Source: Rhabdonatronobacter sediminivivens
GTDB taxonomy: Bacteria > Pseudomonadota > Alphaproteobacteria > Rhodobacterales > Rhodobacteraceae
DNA: 64,000 nucleotides
Reading direction: 5' to 3'
Assembly (NCBI RefSeq): GCF_013415485.1
Contig: NZ_JACBXS010000009.1
Location: forward strand, 1 to 64,000
The notes under the pieces are model-generated. The model was not told where the DNA came from, did not search any database, and was given only the letters and a program-made list of their open reading frames with translations. This document shows positions 27,016 through 36,867 of the stretch, piece by piece. How positions within the stretch are numbered: the stretch's first letter is position 1; every line of letters starts with the position of its first letter. The translations under genes were made by a program, and so were the position numbers.

Positions 27016-27491
27016 GGCGGCGCGTCCTTCGGCAAGTGTAAGCACTTCTGCCAAGGTCTTCTTACGGCCGCGCGATCCCGGTCAAGCTGCACGGGCCGCT
27101 GCGCCGTTGCACATTCTGCCCGCTCCAGCCGTTTGCCCAAAAATCCGGCACACGCACAATCCTGCAGCGCCACACAAACCAAGTGCCGATGGCCGATCTT
27201 GATCTGCATCAAGGATGCATCTCTGGCGAATCCGTAACGTCCTTGGCAGCAAGGTGCTCATTTCCGCAGCCAGAGGCCACAGGCCGTTTCGATATCATTC
27301 CGCGCGACTGCCCCGGGGCATATGCATCCGGGATGCGGACCGGATGTGTTGACGCGGCCCTATGCCCCCCGGTGAAAGGTCTGCGCATCGGGCCAGTGGA
27401 ACAGGCCTGCCCGCCGCAAACCTGTCCGCAGTCCCGATGCGCGGCGTCTGGGGCACCTCACGCAGCGCCGCAGGACCAGGGAACCACGAGC
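27016..27491. promoter_or_regulatory. Divergent control region, nik operon / giant ELWxxDGT gene
   Basis: This 476-base region has no convincing gene, though one frame stays open through it into the giant protein. A short inverted repeat AAGTG-N4-CACTT (27034-27047) lies 19 bases before the nik operon start and could be an operator; it does not match the classical NikR site. An FNR-type box is at 27199-27212. The stretch 27250-27491 shows no clear feature and would be an unusually long leader for the giant gene. Confidence 0.5.
27199..27212 (+). promoter_or_regulatory. Perfect FNR/FnrL box
   Basis: TTGAT-CTGC-ATCAA, a perfect consensus site followed by GG as in many alphaproteobacterial FNR boxes. 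It lies 280 bases before the giant gene start and 184 bases from the nik operon start. A role in expression of the giant gene is the simplest reading, by analogy with copies B, D and F. Confidence 0.6.
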
Positions 27492-30400
27492 ATGCCAGCA
27501 CGCATCTATTTCAGCGCCATCGACACGAACATCACCGGCGAGCGCGACGCCCCGGGCCTGGGAACCGAACTCTGGGTCACCGATGGCACCCCGGGCGGAA
27601 CCCGGATGGTCAAGGACATCAACGCCAACAACGACACGCTGCCGATCTTTCGCGGCAGCAACCCGCAATCCATGGTCGATCTGGGCGACGGGCGGGTGAT
27701 GTTCCGCGCCCGCGATGACCTGTTCGGCGGGCGCGATGAGCTGTGGGTCAGCGACGGGACGGAATCGGGCACCTTCATGGTGCGCAATATCGGCGGCGGG
27801 CGCAGCAGTGAGCCTTCGGGCCTGACCGCGCTGGGCGATGGGCGCGTGGTCTTTGCCGCCGATGATGGCCGCAATGCCGAAGCGGGCCACAGCGGGCGTG
27901 AGCTGTGGATCTCGGACGGGACGTTCGAGGGGACGGTGCTGCTGAAGGATATCAACCCCGGGGTGGATGACGACGGCAATGCGCTGTCGTCAAACCCCGG
28001 TGACTTCCTGCAGCTTCGCCCCGGGCAGGTGATCTTCACCGCCGATGACGGGGTCCACGGGCGCGAGGTCTGGGTCACCAACGGCACCCCCGAAGGCACG
28101 CGCCTGGTCGCCGATATCAACCCGGGCAGCGCAGATGGCGCCCCGCCGATCGACACCCGCCACGAAGACACGCTCTTTCACCCTCTGGGGCGCGGGCAGG
28201 CGCTTTTCGGCGGCGATGACGGCATCCATGGGCGCGAGCTGTGGATCACCAATGGCACCGCCGGTGGCACAAGGATGCTGCGCGACATCCGCGCGGGCGA
28301 GGAAGGCAACGGGGTCATCACCTATCTGACCCTGCCCGATGGCCGGGTGGAGGTGGCGGCCCGCGAGGCTGCGGGATTCTTTGCGCAGAATATCATCACC
28401 GACGGCACCCCGGCCGGAACCGTGACCCGGACAGAATCGCATCAGACCACGCAGCCGGCCCCCGGTCCTGTTGTGTTCGAAATGCCGTCGGGAGGGGGCT
28501 GGGGCGTCACGTCCTACAGCATGTTTCCAATGGTGGCACTCCCCGGAGAGAAACTCCTCTATACCGGCACTGTCGTGTATGAGATCGACCGCGGCAGCGG
28601 TTGGGCTGCCAACCGGCTGCTCGTCACGGATGGAACGATCGGCGGCACCGATCTGCTGTTCGGATCCTCCGACGACGACAGCATCCCCGGCCCGGCATAC
28701 ACCAACCTTGGCATGAGCATCCTGCCCGACGGACGCGTTGCCTTTGCTGCGGAAACGCGTTTTCCGCGCGAGGAAGCGCTCTGGATCACCGACGGCACGG
28801 CCTCGGGCACCTCGCTGCTCAACGCGGATCTGACAAGCATCGGCGGGACCATATGGCTGGATGCGTCAAGCATCATGCATGTCAGCACCACCACCGGCGG
28901 AGACCGCGGCATCTGGATCACCGATCTGACCGCACGCTCCAGCACCATGGTCGTCGACGGGGCGACGTCCTTCACCATCCTTCCCGCCGACCTTCCGGGC
29001 GGGCGGTTCCTGATGTCGGCATGGATGGGCGCGGATCAGGGCACCGATCTGTGGATCAGCAACGGCACCCCGTCCGGCACCCGGCTGCTGAGCGAGGATA
29101 TCCGCATCAACGGCATGGAGCAGATCACCGCGCTGGGCCGTGACAAGATCGTCTTTGCCTATAATGATACGACCCATAACCGCGAACCCTGGGTCATGGA
29201 TCTGAACACCGGCGCGGCACGGATGCTGGCCGATATCGCGCCGGGCACGCTGGACAGCAACCCGCGCGGCTTCACCAATGTCTGGACCGAAGGGCTGCCG
29301 GTGCCCGGCTCCACCCTCTTCACCGAATTCGCCTCGATGGAGGGGGAAACCCCGGTCATCGACCTGAACAGCTATTTCAGCGATGCCGGGCCGCTGGACT
29401 ATGCCATCCCCGACCTGCCCGAAGGCGTGGACCTGGACCCCCGCAGCGGCCGGGTCGCGGCCACGCCGGATCTGGCGCCGGGCGATTACGCGGTGACGGT
29501 GGTGGCCAATAATGACCTTGGCGGGGCCACGGCCTCGGCCTTTGACTGGTCGGTGGTGAACACCGGGCAGTTGGTGGTCAATGCCTCGAACGGCTGGGGG
29601 CGTGAGGGGCCGGGCGGGCCGATCAAGGCGGTGCCGGGCGGAGTGATCCATATCGGCCACAAGGCCGGGCTTGAGCGGCTGATCCGCATCGAGGACGCCG
29701 AAGCCTCGGTCGAAAACGGGATCCTGAGCGTTTCGGGCAAGCTGTTTTCCGAACAGTTCGACACCGATCTGCCGCTGATGGAGGGCGGGTTCAGCATCGA
29801 CATGGGGACCCTTGCGGTGAGCGATTTCACCGATAACGCGGTCGAAGGCTCGCACAGTCTGGTGGGCGGGCTGATCGAGATGGTGTTCTCGGATATCGTC
29901 ATCGCCCCCGAAGGGATCACCCTGCGCACCGATCTGGGGTTTGACGGCGTGCTGGAGGCGCTCGACACCAGCGGCGGGCTGCTGGCGCTGGGGATCGATG
30001 CCGACGGCCCATCCTTTGGCCTTTCGGCGCTTGGCACGGGGCGGTGGTTCAGCGATGACGCGCTGGCGCTGCCCCTGCCCGAAGGCGCGCCCTTCGGGCT
30101 GGAGTTTTCGGATCTGGGGATTGACTATGACCTGATCACCGACAGCGCCTGGTTCAGCGGCAAGGCCGAACTGACCTGGGGCGAGACGGTGGCGAAGGAA
30201 TACAGCTTCCTGTCGGACAGCTCCACCAGCAAGCTCACGCTGGATCTGGCCGGAGACCAGGACGACCCGGAGTCGTTCTTTGCCCGCGGCGACAAGTTCC
30301 TGCGCATCGGCCACGATGGCGATGGCTGGACCTGGGATATCGTCGGCGAGATCAAGTATGAGGGCCAGCAGGGCGGCACCCCCGCCCCGGGCCGCCCCTT

Positions 30401-32729
30401 CATCGAGGAGATGAGCTTCTCGCTCGATACGGTGGAGAAGGAATTCGGCGGCGCCTTCAAGGGCACCATGCCGACGCTGTTCAAGGGGCTGACGCTGGAG
30501 GCCGAGGTCGGCGCGGGCTGGGACCCGGCGGCGATCGACAGCTTCGCCTTCGGCATCGACGGGCTGAACAAGCCGCTGGGCACCACCGGGATCTTCGTGC
30601 AGGGCGGCAAGCTGGCGGCCGAGGGGCTGGCCGCGCAGGACCCCGATGAATGGCCGGTGCTCAGCGCCGATATCCTGATGTCGCTGGGGCCGACGCCGCT
30701 GTCACCCCTGCGCGGCCATATCGGCGGCAAGATCGAAGGCGCCCGCGTCACCCTGGAGATGGAGGCGAAGACCGAGGTCGGCTATCTGCTGCCCGGCGAG
30801 GTGGAGCGCATCGCCCAGCCGATGATCCGCTGGCTGGGCGTCGATGCCGATGACGTGCTGGAGTTCGAGCTTCTCAGCCTTGGCGGGTCGGTCATGGTGG
30901 ATTTCGCCCGGCCGACGCTTTCGGCCAGCGTGGGGGCGAATTTCCTGGGCGATGTGATCACCGGCCAGGCGAATTTCACCACCCAGATGCTCAGCGAGGA
31001 GGTGATCCTGGTCAATGCCTCGGTCGGGGCCAGCGCCACCTTCCCCGAGGCGATCCCGCTGATCGGGGGGCTGTCGCGCGCGGGCAACGGATTGGCGGTG
31101 TTCACCTCGGACGGGGACAATTCCAACGATTTCGCCGCCGCCTGGACCAGCTTCAGCGTCCCCTTCTATGGCGAGGTCTCGGCCGGGCTGCGCTTCTGGC
31201 TGGACGGGCGCTATGAGCGGCTGGGGACCGACAGCATCGACGCCATCGGCAGCTGGGCGCTGGGCCCCGCGCAGGATCTGGTGATCCTGTCGGCGCAATG
31301 GGACACCCCCACCGATGACGCCCGGCTGGAGCTGATCGCCCCCGATGGCACCGTCCTGACCGAGGCCGATTTCGGCCCCGGCACCGGGCAGGCCGGCGAT
31401 ATTGCCCTGGTCGATGACCTTAGCAGTCCCATCGGCCGCCATGTCGCCCTGCAGGCCCCCGTGGCCGGGACCTGGGACCTGCGCCTGGCGGACGAGACTG
31501 GCCGCGGCGAGATCCGCTATGACGCCAGCGAGATCCTGCAGGGCCCGCAGGCCACCATCACCGATGTCAGCATCGATCCCGGCACCCGGTCCGGCGTGAT
31601 CGAACTGGACATGGACCTGGGCGATGCGGCGCAGTCGGGGCTCTCGATCTTTGTTTCGGACAGCCCCGATGCGCTTTCGGGGTTGCAGGTGATCGACACG
31701 GTGATCCCCGCATCAGAGGCCGGGGCGCTCAGCTTTGACTGGGATTTCTCGGCCCTTGCCTCGGGTGTCTGGTGGCTGCACGCGCGGACGGACGCGGATG
31801 CGATGGTTCCCATGGTGGACATGTTCGCCACCCCGATCGAGGTCTCGGGTGCCGCCGATCTGTCGGTCACGCTGGAGCAGGAGGCGGCGGCGGGCGGGGC
31901 CTCGGTGCTGACGGTGACGGTGGCCAATGCTGGCGACATGGCCAGCGGCGCCGGGCGGCTGGAACTGACCGCGCCCGAGGCCGTGCTGAATGCCCCCGCC
32001 CTGCCCGGCGCCGCCCCCCTGACCAGCGCCGTGAGCGAAATCGCCCTGCCCGATATCGCCCCCGGCGAAAGCCTGCGCTTCGATTTCGCCCTGCCTTCGG
32101 GGCTGGAGGTGATGACCCGCCCGGTCATGGCCGATGTGTCCTCGGCGGTGTTCGATGGGGACATGGACAACAACATGGCCATGCTGTTCCTGACACCGAT
32201 GCAGACCGACCTGACCGGCACCCTCACCACCCGCGGCGGCACTCTGCTGGCCGGGGCCGAGGTCACCGCCACCCTGCCGGACGGCAGCAGCATCGACGCG
32301 CTCAGCGATGCGCTGGGCACATTCACCCTGGCCGGGCTGGCCCCCGGCGCGGGACATGTCGATGCCGCACTTGACCACACCCGCGGGGTCCCGCCGCTCA
32401 CCGCCCTGGATGCCCTGGAGATCCTGCGCATGGCTGTCGGCCTGACGCCGTCCTTCGGGGCGCCGGGGCCAATGGACTTCATCGCCGCAGATGTCAACCA
32501 GGATGGCCGCATCACCGCGCTTGATGCCCTGGAGGTCCTGCGCGCCGCCGTGGGACTGCAAAGCGACACCGGGCCGGAATGGGTCTTCGTGGACAGCCGC
32601 ACCGACCTGCCCGCAATGACCCGCGAGGCCGTCGCCTACGACACCGGCATCAACCTTGCCACCCACCCCGCCGACACCCCCCTCGACATGACCGCAATCC
32701 TGCTGGGCAACATGACAGACCCGATGTGA
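27492..32729 (+). CDS. Giant ELWxxDGT-repeat, dockerin-tailed protein (1745 aa)
   Basis: Starts MPARIYFSAIDTNITG without a signal peptide; AGGGA lies about 10 bases upstream. Residues 1 to about 600 hold some ten ELWVTDGTPGGTRMVKDI-type repeats (the ELWxxDGT family, probably a propeller). About 609-690 is a putative-Ig-like (He_PIG) domain (LNSYFSDAGPLDYAIPDLP). About 690-1450 is a long Gly/Asp-rich beta region that I cannot assign. About 1453-1566 is a CARDB-like domain. About 1570-1626 is a carboxypeptidase-regulatory-like fold. About 1626-1690 is the dockerin-like pair; the first loop (DHTRGVPPLTALD) has lost calcium ligands, the second (DVNQDGRITALD) is intact. The tail ILLGNMTDPM matches the array. 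It lacks the RTX block. It is probably extracellular. Confidence 0.8.
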   Translation: MPARIYFSAIDTNITGERDAPGLGTELWVTDGTPGGTRMVKDINANNDTLPIFRGSNPQSMVDLGDGRVMFRARDDLFGGRDELWVSDGTESGTFMVRNIGGGRSSEPSGLTALGDGRVVFAADDGRNAEAGHSGRELWISDGTFEGTVLLKDINPGVDDDGNALSSNPGDFLQLRPGQVIFTADDGVHGREVWVTNGTPEGTRLVADINPGSADGAPPIDTRHEDTLFHPLGRGQALFGGDDGIHGRELWITNGTAGGTRMLRDIRAGEEGNGVITYLTLPDGRVEVAAREAAGFFAQNIITDGTPAGTVTRTESHQTTQPAPGPVVFEMPSGGGWGVTSYSMFPMVALPGEKLLYTGTVVYEIDRGSGWAANRLLVTDGTIGGTDLLFGSSDDDSIPGPAYTNLGMSILPDGRVAFAAETRFPREEALWITDGTASGTSLLNADLTSIGGTIWLDASSIMHVSTTTGGDRGIWITDLTARSSTMVVDGATSFTILPADLPGGRFLMSAWMGADQGTDLWISNGTPSGTRLLSEDIRINGMEQITALGRDKIVFAYNDTTHNREPWVMDLNTGAARMLADIAPGTLDSNPRGFTNVWTEGLPVPGSTLFTEFASMEGETPVIDLNSYFSDAGPLDYAIPDLPEGVDLDPRSGRVAATPDLAPGDYAVTVVANNDLGGATASAFDWSVVNTGQLVVNASNGWGREGPGGPIKAVPGGVIHIGHKAGLERLIRIEDAEASVENGILSVSGKLFSEQFDTDLPLMEGGFSIDMGTLAVSDFTDNAVEGSHSLVGGLIEMVFSDIVIAPEGITLRTDLGFDGVLEALDTSGGLLALGIDADGPSFGLSALGTGRWFSDDALALPLPEGAPFGLEFSDLGIDYDLITDSAWFSGKAELTWGETVAKEYSFLSDSSTSKLTLDLAGDQDDPESFFARGDKFLRIGHDGDGWTWDIVGEIKYEGQQGGTPAPGRPFIEEMSFSLDTVEKEFGGAFKGTMPTLFKGLTLEAEVGAGWDPAAIDSFAFGIDGLNKPLGTTGIFVQGGKLAAEGLAAQDPDEWPVLSADILMSLGPTPLSPLRGHIGGKIEGARVTLEMEAKTEVGYLLPGEVERIAQPMIRWLGVDADDVLEFELLSLGGSVMVDFARPTLSASVGANFLGDVITGQANFTTQMLSEEVILVNASVGASATFPEAIPLIGGLSRAGNGLAVFTSDGDNSNDFAAAWTSFSVPFYGEVSAGLRFWLDGRYERLGTDSIDAIGSWALGPAQDLVILSAQWDTPTDDARLELIAPDGTVLTEADFGPGTGQAGDIALVDDLSSPIGRHVALQAPVAGTWDLRLADETGRGEIRYDASEILQGPQATITDVSIDPGTRSGVIELDMDLGDAAQSGLSIFVSDSPDALSGLQVIDTVIPASEAGALSFDWDFSALASGVWWLHARTDADAMVPMVDMFATPIEVSGAADLSVTLEQEAAAGGASVLTVTVANAGDMASGAGRLELTAPEAVLNAPALPGAAPLTSAVSEIALPDIAPGESLRFDFALPSGLEVMTRPVMADVSSAVFDGDMDNNMAMLFLTPMQTDLTGTLTTRGGTLLAGAEVTATLPDGSSIDALSDALGTFTLAGLAPGAGHVDAALDHTRGVPPLTALDALEILRMAVGLTPSFGAPGPMDFIAADVNQDGRITALDALEVLRAAVGLQSDTGPEWVFVDSRTDLPAMTREAVAYDTGINLATHPADTPLDMTAILLGNMTDPM

Positions 32730-32738
32730 CCCAGGCCA

Positions 32739-32819
32739 CCAAGCGCCCCCGGTGCGGGGGGCGCGCGCGGCTGGCGCAAGGACCGGCGCCTGACCTTGCG
32801 CGGGCGCCGGGGCGCTTGG
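32739..32819 (+). terminator. Nested 81-base inverted-repeat structure
   Basis: The outer arms (CCAAGCGCCCCCGG at 32739-32752 and CCGGGGCGCTTGG at 32807-32819) pair with one bulge. Inner arms GCGCAAGG (32774-32781) and CCTTGCGC (32794-32801) form a second stem. It lies 10 bases after the giant gene's stop. It is probably a terminator or 3'-end stabiliser of that long transcript; no U-run follows. A further ACCCGGG/CCCGGGT repeat is at 32862-32882. Confidence 0.45.
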
Positions 32820-32974
32820 CTTTCTGCGCTGCGGCGTGTAGACAGCCGTCAGGAACCCTGGACCCGGGCGCGATTCCCGGGTGGCTCTTCCGGCCGCCGA
32901 TCCGCCGGATAACATGAAAAAGAAGACTTCCCGGACTGCTGGTCCCTGACCATGCGGGCGGGAACGGGACATGA

Positions 32975-34465
32975 ATGATCTCTCTTGACGCTTATCGCCG
33001 GCAGTGGACCGGCAACATCCGTGGTGACCTGCTGTCGGGGCTGGTTGTGGCGCTGGCCCTAATCCCCGAGGCGATTGCCTTTTCCATCATCGCCGGGGTC
33101 GACCCCAAGGTGGGGCTTTACGCTAGTTTCTCGATCGCGGTGATCACCGCGATCACGGGCGGCAGGCCGGGCATGATCTCGGCCGCGACGGCGGCGACCG
33201 CGGTGCTGATGATCACGCTGGTGCGCGATCACGGGCTGGAATATCTACTCGCTGCCACAGTGCTGGCGGGGCTCCTGCAGATCGGCGCCGGAGTGACGGG
33301 CCTGAGCTTCGTCATGCGCTATGTGTCGAAATCGGTGATGACGGGGTTCGTCAACGCGCTGGCGATTTTGATTTTCATCGCGCAGCTTCCAGAGCTTGAC
33401 CCGCGCAGCGTCACCTGGATCACCTATCTGATGGTCGCCGCCGGGCTGGCGATCATCTATCTGTTTCCGCTGCTGACCCGGGCCGTGCCCTCGCCGCTGG
33501 TGACCATCGTGGTGCTGACCGCGCTGGCCTGGGCGCTGGGACTGGATGTGCGGGTGGTGGGCGACATGGGCGCGCTGCCCGATACGCTGCCGGTGTTCCT
33601 GATCCCGGACATTCCTCTGAACCTGGAAACACTGTGGATCATCCTGCCCTATTCGGTGGCGGTGGCGGTCGTGGGCCTGCTGGAAAGCCTGCTGACACAG
33701 AACATCGTCGATGACCTGACCGACACCAGCTCCAACCGCAATCAGGAATGCGTGGGCCAAGGTATTGCCAACACCGCGACCGGCTTCATCGGTGGCATGG
33801 CGGGGTGCGCCATGATCGGGCAATCGATCATCAACGTGAAATCCGGCGGGCGCGGGCGGCTTTCGTCGTTCGCGGCGGGGGTGTTCCTGTTGATCATGGT
33901 GGTGGGCCTGGGCGATCTGGTCAGCATCATCCCTATGCCCGCACTGGTGGCGGTGATGATCATGGTCAGTATCGGCACATTCTCGTGGTCCTCCATCGGT
34001 AACCTGCGGACGCATCCGCGGTCCAGCTCGGTGGTGATGATCGCCACTGTGGCGACAGTGATCTATACGCACAACCTTGCCATCGGGGTGCTGGTCGGCG
34101 TGCTTCTTTCGGGCATCTTCTTTGCCGGCAAGATCGCGCAGCTGTTCCGTGTCACGACTGACATAAGCCCCGACGGGCGCGTGCGCACCTACAGGGTCGA
34201 AGGGCAGATGTTCTATGGTTCGGTCGAAGATTTCATGGCCGCCTTCGACTTCAAGGAAGCACCTGAACGTGTCATTATCGACGTGAGTGGCGCGCATATC
34301 TGGGATATCTCCTCGGTGCAGGCGCTGGACATGGCGGTGCTGAAATTCCGCCGCGACGGCGCCGAGGTGGAAATCGTGGGCATGAACAAGGCGTCCGAAA
34401 CCATCGTTGACAAGCTTGCCGTCCATGACAAGCCGGGCGCGATGGACAAGCTGACGGCGCATTGA
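32975..34465 (+). CDS. SulP family anion permease with STAS domain
   Basis: A 496-aa inner-membrane transporter of the SulP/SLC26 family (sulfate, bicarbonate or other anions). The family start is visible in [34 protein letters not shown]. Ten or more helices follow, with the conserved [37 protein letters not shown] region. Residues about 395-496 form a STAS domain ([32 protein letters not shown]). The start at 32975 was chosen because an overlapping ATG at 32971 runs into a stop after five codons. The universal stress protein follows after 13 bases. The substrate is not predictable; a bicarbonate role is possible. Confidence 0.85.
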   Translation: MISLDAYRRQWTGNIRGDLLSGLVVALALIPEAIAFSIIAGVDPKVGLYASFSIAVITAITGGRPGMISAATAATAVLMITLVRDHGLEYLLAATVLAGLLQIGAGVTGLSFVMRYVSKSVMTGFVNALAILIFIAQLPELDPRSVTWITYLMVAAGLAIIYLFPLLTRAVPSPLVTIVVLTALAWALGLDVRVVGDMGALPDTLPVFLIPDIPLNLETLWIILPYSVAVAVVGLLESLLTQNIVDDLTDTSSNRNQECVGQGIANTATGFIGGMAGCAMIGQSIINVKSGGRGRLSSFAAGVFLLIMVVGLGDLVSIIPMPALVAVMIMVSIGTFSWSSIGNLRTHPRSSSVVMIATVATVIYTHNLAIGVLVGVLLSGIFFAGKIAQLFRVTTDISPDGRVRTYRVEGQMFYGSVEDFMAAFDFKEAPERVIIDVSGAHIWDISSVQALDMAVLKFRRDGAEVEIVGMNKASETIVDKLAVHDKPGAMDKLTAH

Positions 34466-34478
34466 GGGGGGACAGGGC

Positions 34479-35333
34479 ATGACCAACAAGATCATCGCGC
34501 TGGTGGATGGCTCGATCTATGCGCAAAGCGTGTGCGACCATGCGGCCTGGGCCGCGCAGCAGACCGGCTGGGCGGTCGAGCTGCTTCACATCCTGGGCCG
34601 CCGCGACGGGGCCGGGACGGCCGACTATTCCGGCTCCATCGCGCTGGGCGCACGCACCGCCCTGCTGGAGGAACTGGCCGAACTGGACGCACAGCGTGCA
34701 CGGCTGGTGCTGCACCGGGGCCGGGCGATCCTGGAAGACGCGCGCGCCATCCTGGAACAGGCCGGCATCACCGAGATCACCACCCGCCTGCGCCATGGCG
34801 ATATCGTCGATACGGTCGCCGAACAGGAAGCCGGGGCCGAGATGGTGCTTGTCGGCAAACGCGGCGAGGCGGCGGATTTCGCGCGTGGGCACCTTGGGTC
34901 GAACCTGGAACGGATCGTGCGGGCCAGCACGAAACCCGTCTTTGTGGCCGCGCGGGCCTTCAAGCCCATGAAACGGGTGCTGATCGCCTATGATGGCGGG
35001 GCCTCGGCCATGCGGGCGGTGGACCATGTCGCGCGCACCCGGCTTTACCGGGACCTGCAGGTCAGTGTCATCACCGTCGGCAATGCCAGTGACACGGCAC
35101 GCAAGGGGCTGGCCGATGCGAAAGCCATGCTGGCCGCCGCCGGGATCGAAGCCGAGACCGGGATCGTCAGCGGCCAGCCCGAAACCGCGCTGGCCAAGCT
35201 GGTCGAGCAAACCCCCTTCGACATGCTGGTGATGGGCGCCTATGGCCATTCGCGCATCCGCAGTCTGATCATCGGGTCAACCACGACCGAGATGATCCGC
35301 TCCTGCAAGGTGCCGATTGTGCTGACCCGATGA
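34479..35333 (+). CDS. Universal stress protein, two UspA domains
   Basis: A 284-aa cytoplasmic protein with tandem Usp folds: domain 1 about 1-150 (KIIALVDGSIYAQSVCDHAAWAA) and domain 2 about 165-284 (KRVLIAYDGGASAMRAVDHVA). The second domain has the nucleotide-binding pattern GAYGHSRIRSLIIGSTTTEMI (G-x2-G-x9-G-S/T). In the first the equivalent is GKRGEAADFARGHLGSNLERIV. Only 13 bases separate it from the SulP gene, so the pair is probably one transcript. Pairing of SulP and Usp genes suggests stress-linked control of the transporter; this is inference. Confidence 0.85.
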   Translation: MTNKIIALVDGSIYAQSVCDHAAWAAQQTGWAVELLHILGRRDGAGTADYSGSIALGARTALLEELAELDAQRARLVLHRGRAILEDARAILEQAGITEITTRLRHGDIVDTVAEQEAGAEMVLVGKRGEAADFARGHLGSNLERIVRASTKPVFVAARAFKPMKRVLIAYDGGASAMRAVDHVARTRLYRDLQVSVITVGNASDTARKGLADAKAMLAAAGIEAETGIVSGQPETALAKLVEQTPFDMLVMGAYGHSRIRSLIIGSTTTEMIRSCKVPIVLTR

Positions 35334-35387
35334 GCGCCTGACAAGGCCTTCGGCCATGGCACGGGCACGCCGGGTCGGACGCGCGGC

Positions 35388-36068
35388 TCAGGCCAGAATG
35401 TCGCTCAGCGCGGATTGGCGCGGCTTGTCCTCCTGCAGGTCCAGCGCATCCTCCAGATGCTGCAGATGGGCGTCCATGGCGCGTTTGGTGCCTTCGGCAT
35501 CGCCAGCCTCGATCATGCGGATGATCTCTTCATGTTCCTCGGGGCCGCAATCCGGGGCAGAGCGGGACTGGTACATGGCGATGATCAGCGAGGTGCGCGA
35601 GATCAACTCGTTCAGCACATCGGAGAGGTACCGCGAGCCGGCAAGCTCGGCCACCAGCAGGTGAAACCCGCCCGACAGATGGATGATCGCCGAGGTATCA
35701 TTGCGCGCATGCGCGGCGCGCTCATCCTCCAGATGGGCGCGCAGGCGCGACAGGGCCTGGGGCGTGACATTGGTGCACAACCGTTCGACCAGCCGCGCCT
35801 CGATGGTGCGCCGGGCAAAGAAGATGTCGCGGGCCTCCTCGATTGTGGGTTCCGAAACAAAGGCGCCGCGATTGGGCACAAGGGTCACCAGTCCGCTGCT
35901 TTCCAGCCGCGCCAGCGCCGCGCGCACCCGGGCGCGACTGACCGAGAAGATGGCGCAAAGCTCTTCTTCCTTCAGCCGGGCGCCGGGGCGCAGCTTGCGC
36001 TCGGCAATTGCCAGCCAGAGGCGGTTGCAGATCTCGTCAATGGGGGTCTGAGCGGTGGTGCGCGACAT
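35388..36068 (-). CDS. GntR family regulator (FCD subfamily)
   Basis: A 226-aa repressor-type protein. The N-terminal winged helix (about 10-75) reads IDEICNRLWLAIAERKLRPGARLKEEELCAIFSVSRARVRAALARLESSGLV, the classic GntR pattern. The C-terminal FCD ligand domain (about 85-210) has the helical ARRTIEARLVERL and HLSGGFHLLVAELAGSRYL segments with metal-ligand His residues. It is divergent from the flavin reductase gene. A TTGTAGACAA site in the gap (36155-36164) is a good autoregulatory operator. It probably controls the neighbouring racemase and ABC operon genes. Confidence 0.85.
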   Translation of the reverse strand: MSRTTAQTPIDEICNRLWLAIAERKLRPGARLKEEELCAIFSVSRARVRAALARLESSGLVTLVPNRGAFVSEPTIEEARDIFFARRTIEARLVERLCTNVTPQALSRLRAHLEDERAAHARNDTSAIIHLSGGFHLLVAELAGSRYLSDVLNELISRTSLIIAMYQSRSAPDCGPEEHEEIIRMIEAGDAEGTKRAMDAHLQHLEDALDLQEDKPRQSALSDILA

Positions 36069-36154
36069 GGCAAATTCCTTTCCATTCGGTCAAAGACCAA
36101 GAAACGCGCAGAGTCAATAATGTCGTCACTTCCCGCGTCAGATCGGCGGCAAGA

Positions 36155-36164
36155 TTGTAGACAA
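36155..36164 (+). promoter_or_regulatory. Candidate GntR operator, divergent promoter
   Basis: TTGT-AG-ACAA palindrome of the FCD-GntR type, 86 bases before the regulator start and 67 bases before the flavin reductase start. TTGTTG follows within a few bases; a similar ATTGTC-TTTTGTTG arrangement occurs before the ABC operon (46234-46253). Confidence 0.45.
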
Positions 36165-36231
36165 AGTTGTTGATGAAGTTTATAGCTTTGGTGAGGGTCC
36201 TTGCACCCGCCACGGAAACCGGACGGCACGG

Positions 36232-36867
36232 ATGGACATAGACTTCACCGCCATCAGCGCGCGCGAAAGATACCGCTACCTCACCGGGTTTGTCGGTCCC
36301 CGCCCCATCGCGCTGGTGTCCACATGCGGGCGCGATGGGCGCGACAACGCCGCCCCGATGAGCTTTTTCAACGTGTTCTCGCATGATCCGGCGTTGCTGG
36401 TGCTGGGCATGCAGCCGCGCCGGGATGGCACCGAAAAGGACAGCATGCGCAACATCCGCGACAGCGGCGCATTCGTGGTCAACATGGTGGACATGCGCCT
36501 GGCGCAGCAGATGCTGGTCTGCGGTCTGGACCCTGGCCCGGATGTGGATGAGATCGCCCTAGCCGGGCTGACGGCAGCCCCGGGGGCCGCCGTGGCGGCA
36601 CCGCGGATCGTGGAAAGCCCCTGCGCCTTCGAATGCCGGGTGGAGCGGATCATCGACTACCCGCGCCGCGCCATCGTCTTTGGCGAGGTGGTCCATTTCT
36701 GGGCCGATGACACCTGCCTGGGCCCTGACGGTCGCAGCGTGGACCCAGGCCACTACCAGCCCATCGCGCGGCTGCATGATGACAATTACATCGCCTCGGA
36801 CCGTCAGTTCGAATTACTGCCCCCCGATCTTGGTGAAACCCTGTCAAAGCGAAAGGCCGCCGAATGA
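36232..36867 (+). CDS. Flavin reductase family protein (FMN-binding split barrel)
   Basis: A 211-aa flavoprotein of the flavin reductase-like / DIM6-NTAB family. Visible features are LTGFVGPRPIALVSTCGRDGRDNAAPMSFFNVFSHDPALLVLG (phosphate-binding split-barrel start), TEKDSMRNIRDSGAFVVNMVD, and a conserved late segment, YQPIARLHDDNYI. Such proteins often bind FMN and serve oxygenases or act on small substrates directly. The stop overlaps the racemase start by 4 bases, so the two are coupled. A role in a ring-opening or heterocycle route is suggested by context only. Confidence 0.8.
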   Translation: MDIDFTAISARERYRYLTGFVGPRPIALVSTCGRDGRDNAAPMSFFNVFSHDPALLVLGMQPRRDGTEKDSMRNIRDSGAFVVNMVDMRLAQQMLVCGLDPGPDVDEIALAGLTAAPGAAVAAPRIVESPCAFECRVERIIDYPRRAIVFGEVVHFWADDTCLGPDGRSVDPGHYQPIARLHDDNYIASDRQFELLPPDLGETLSKRKAAE

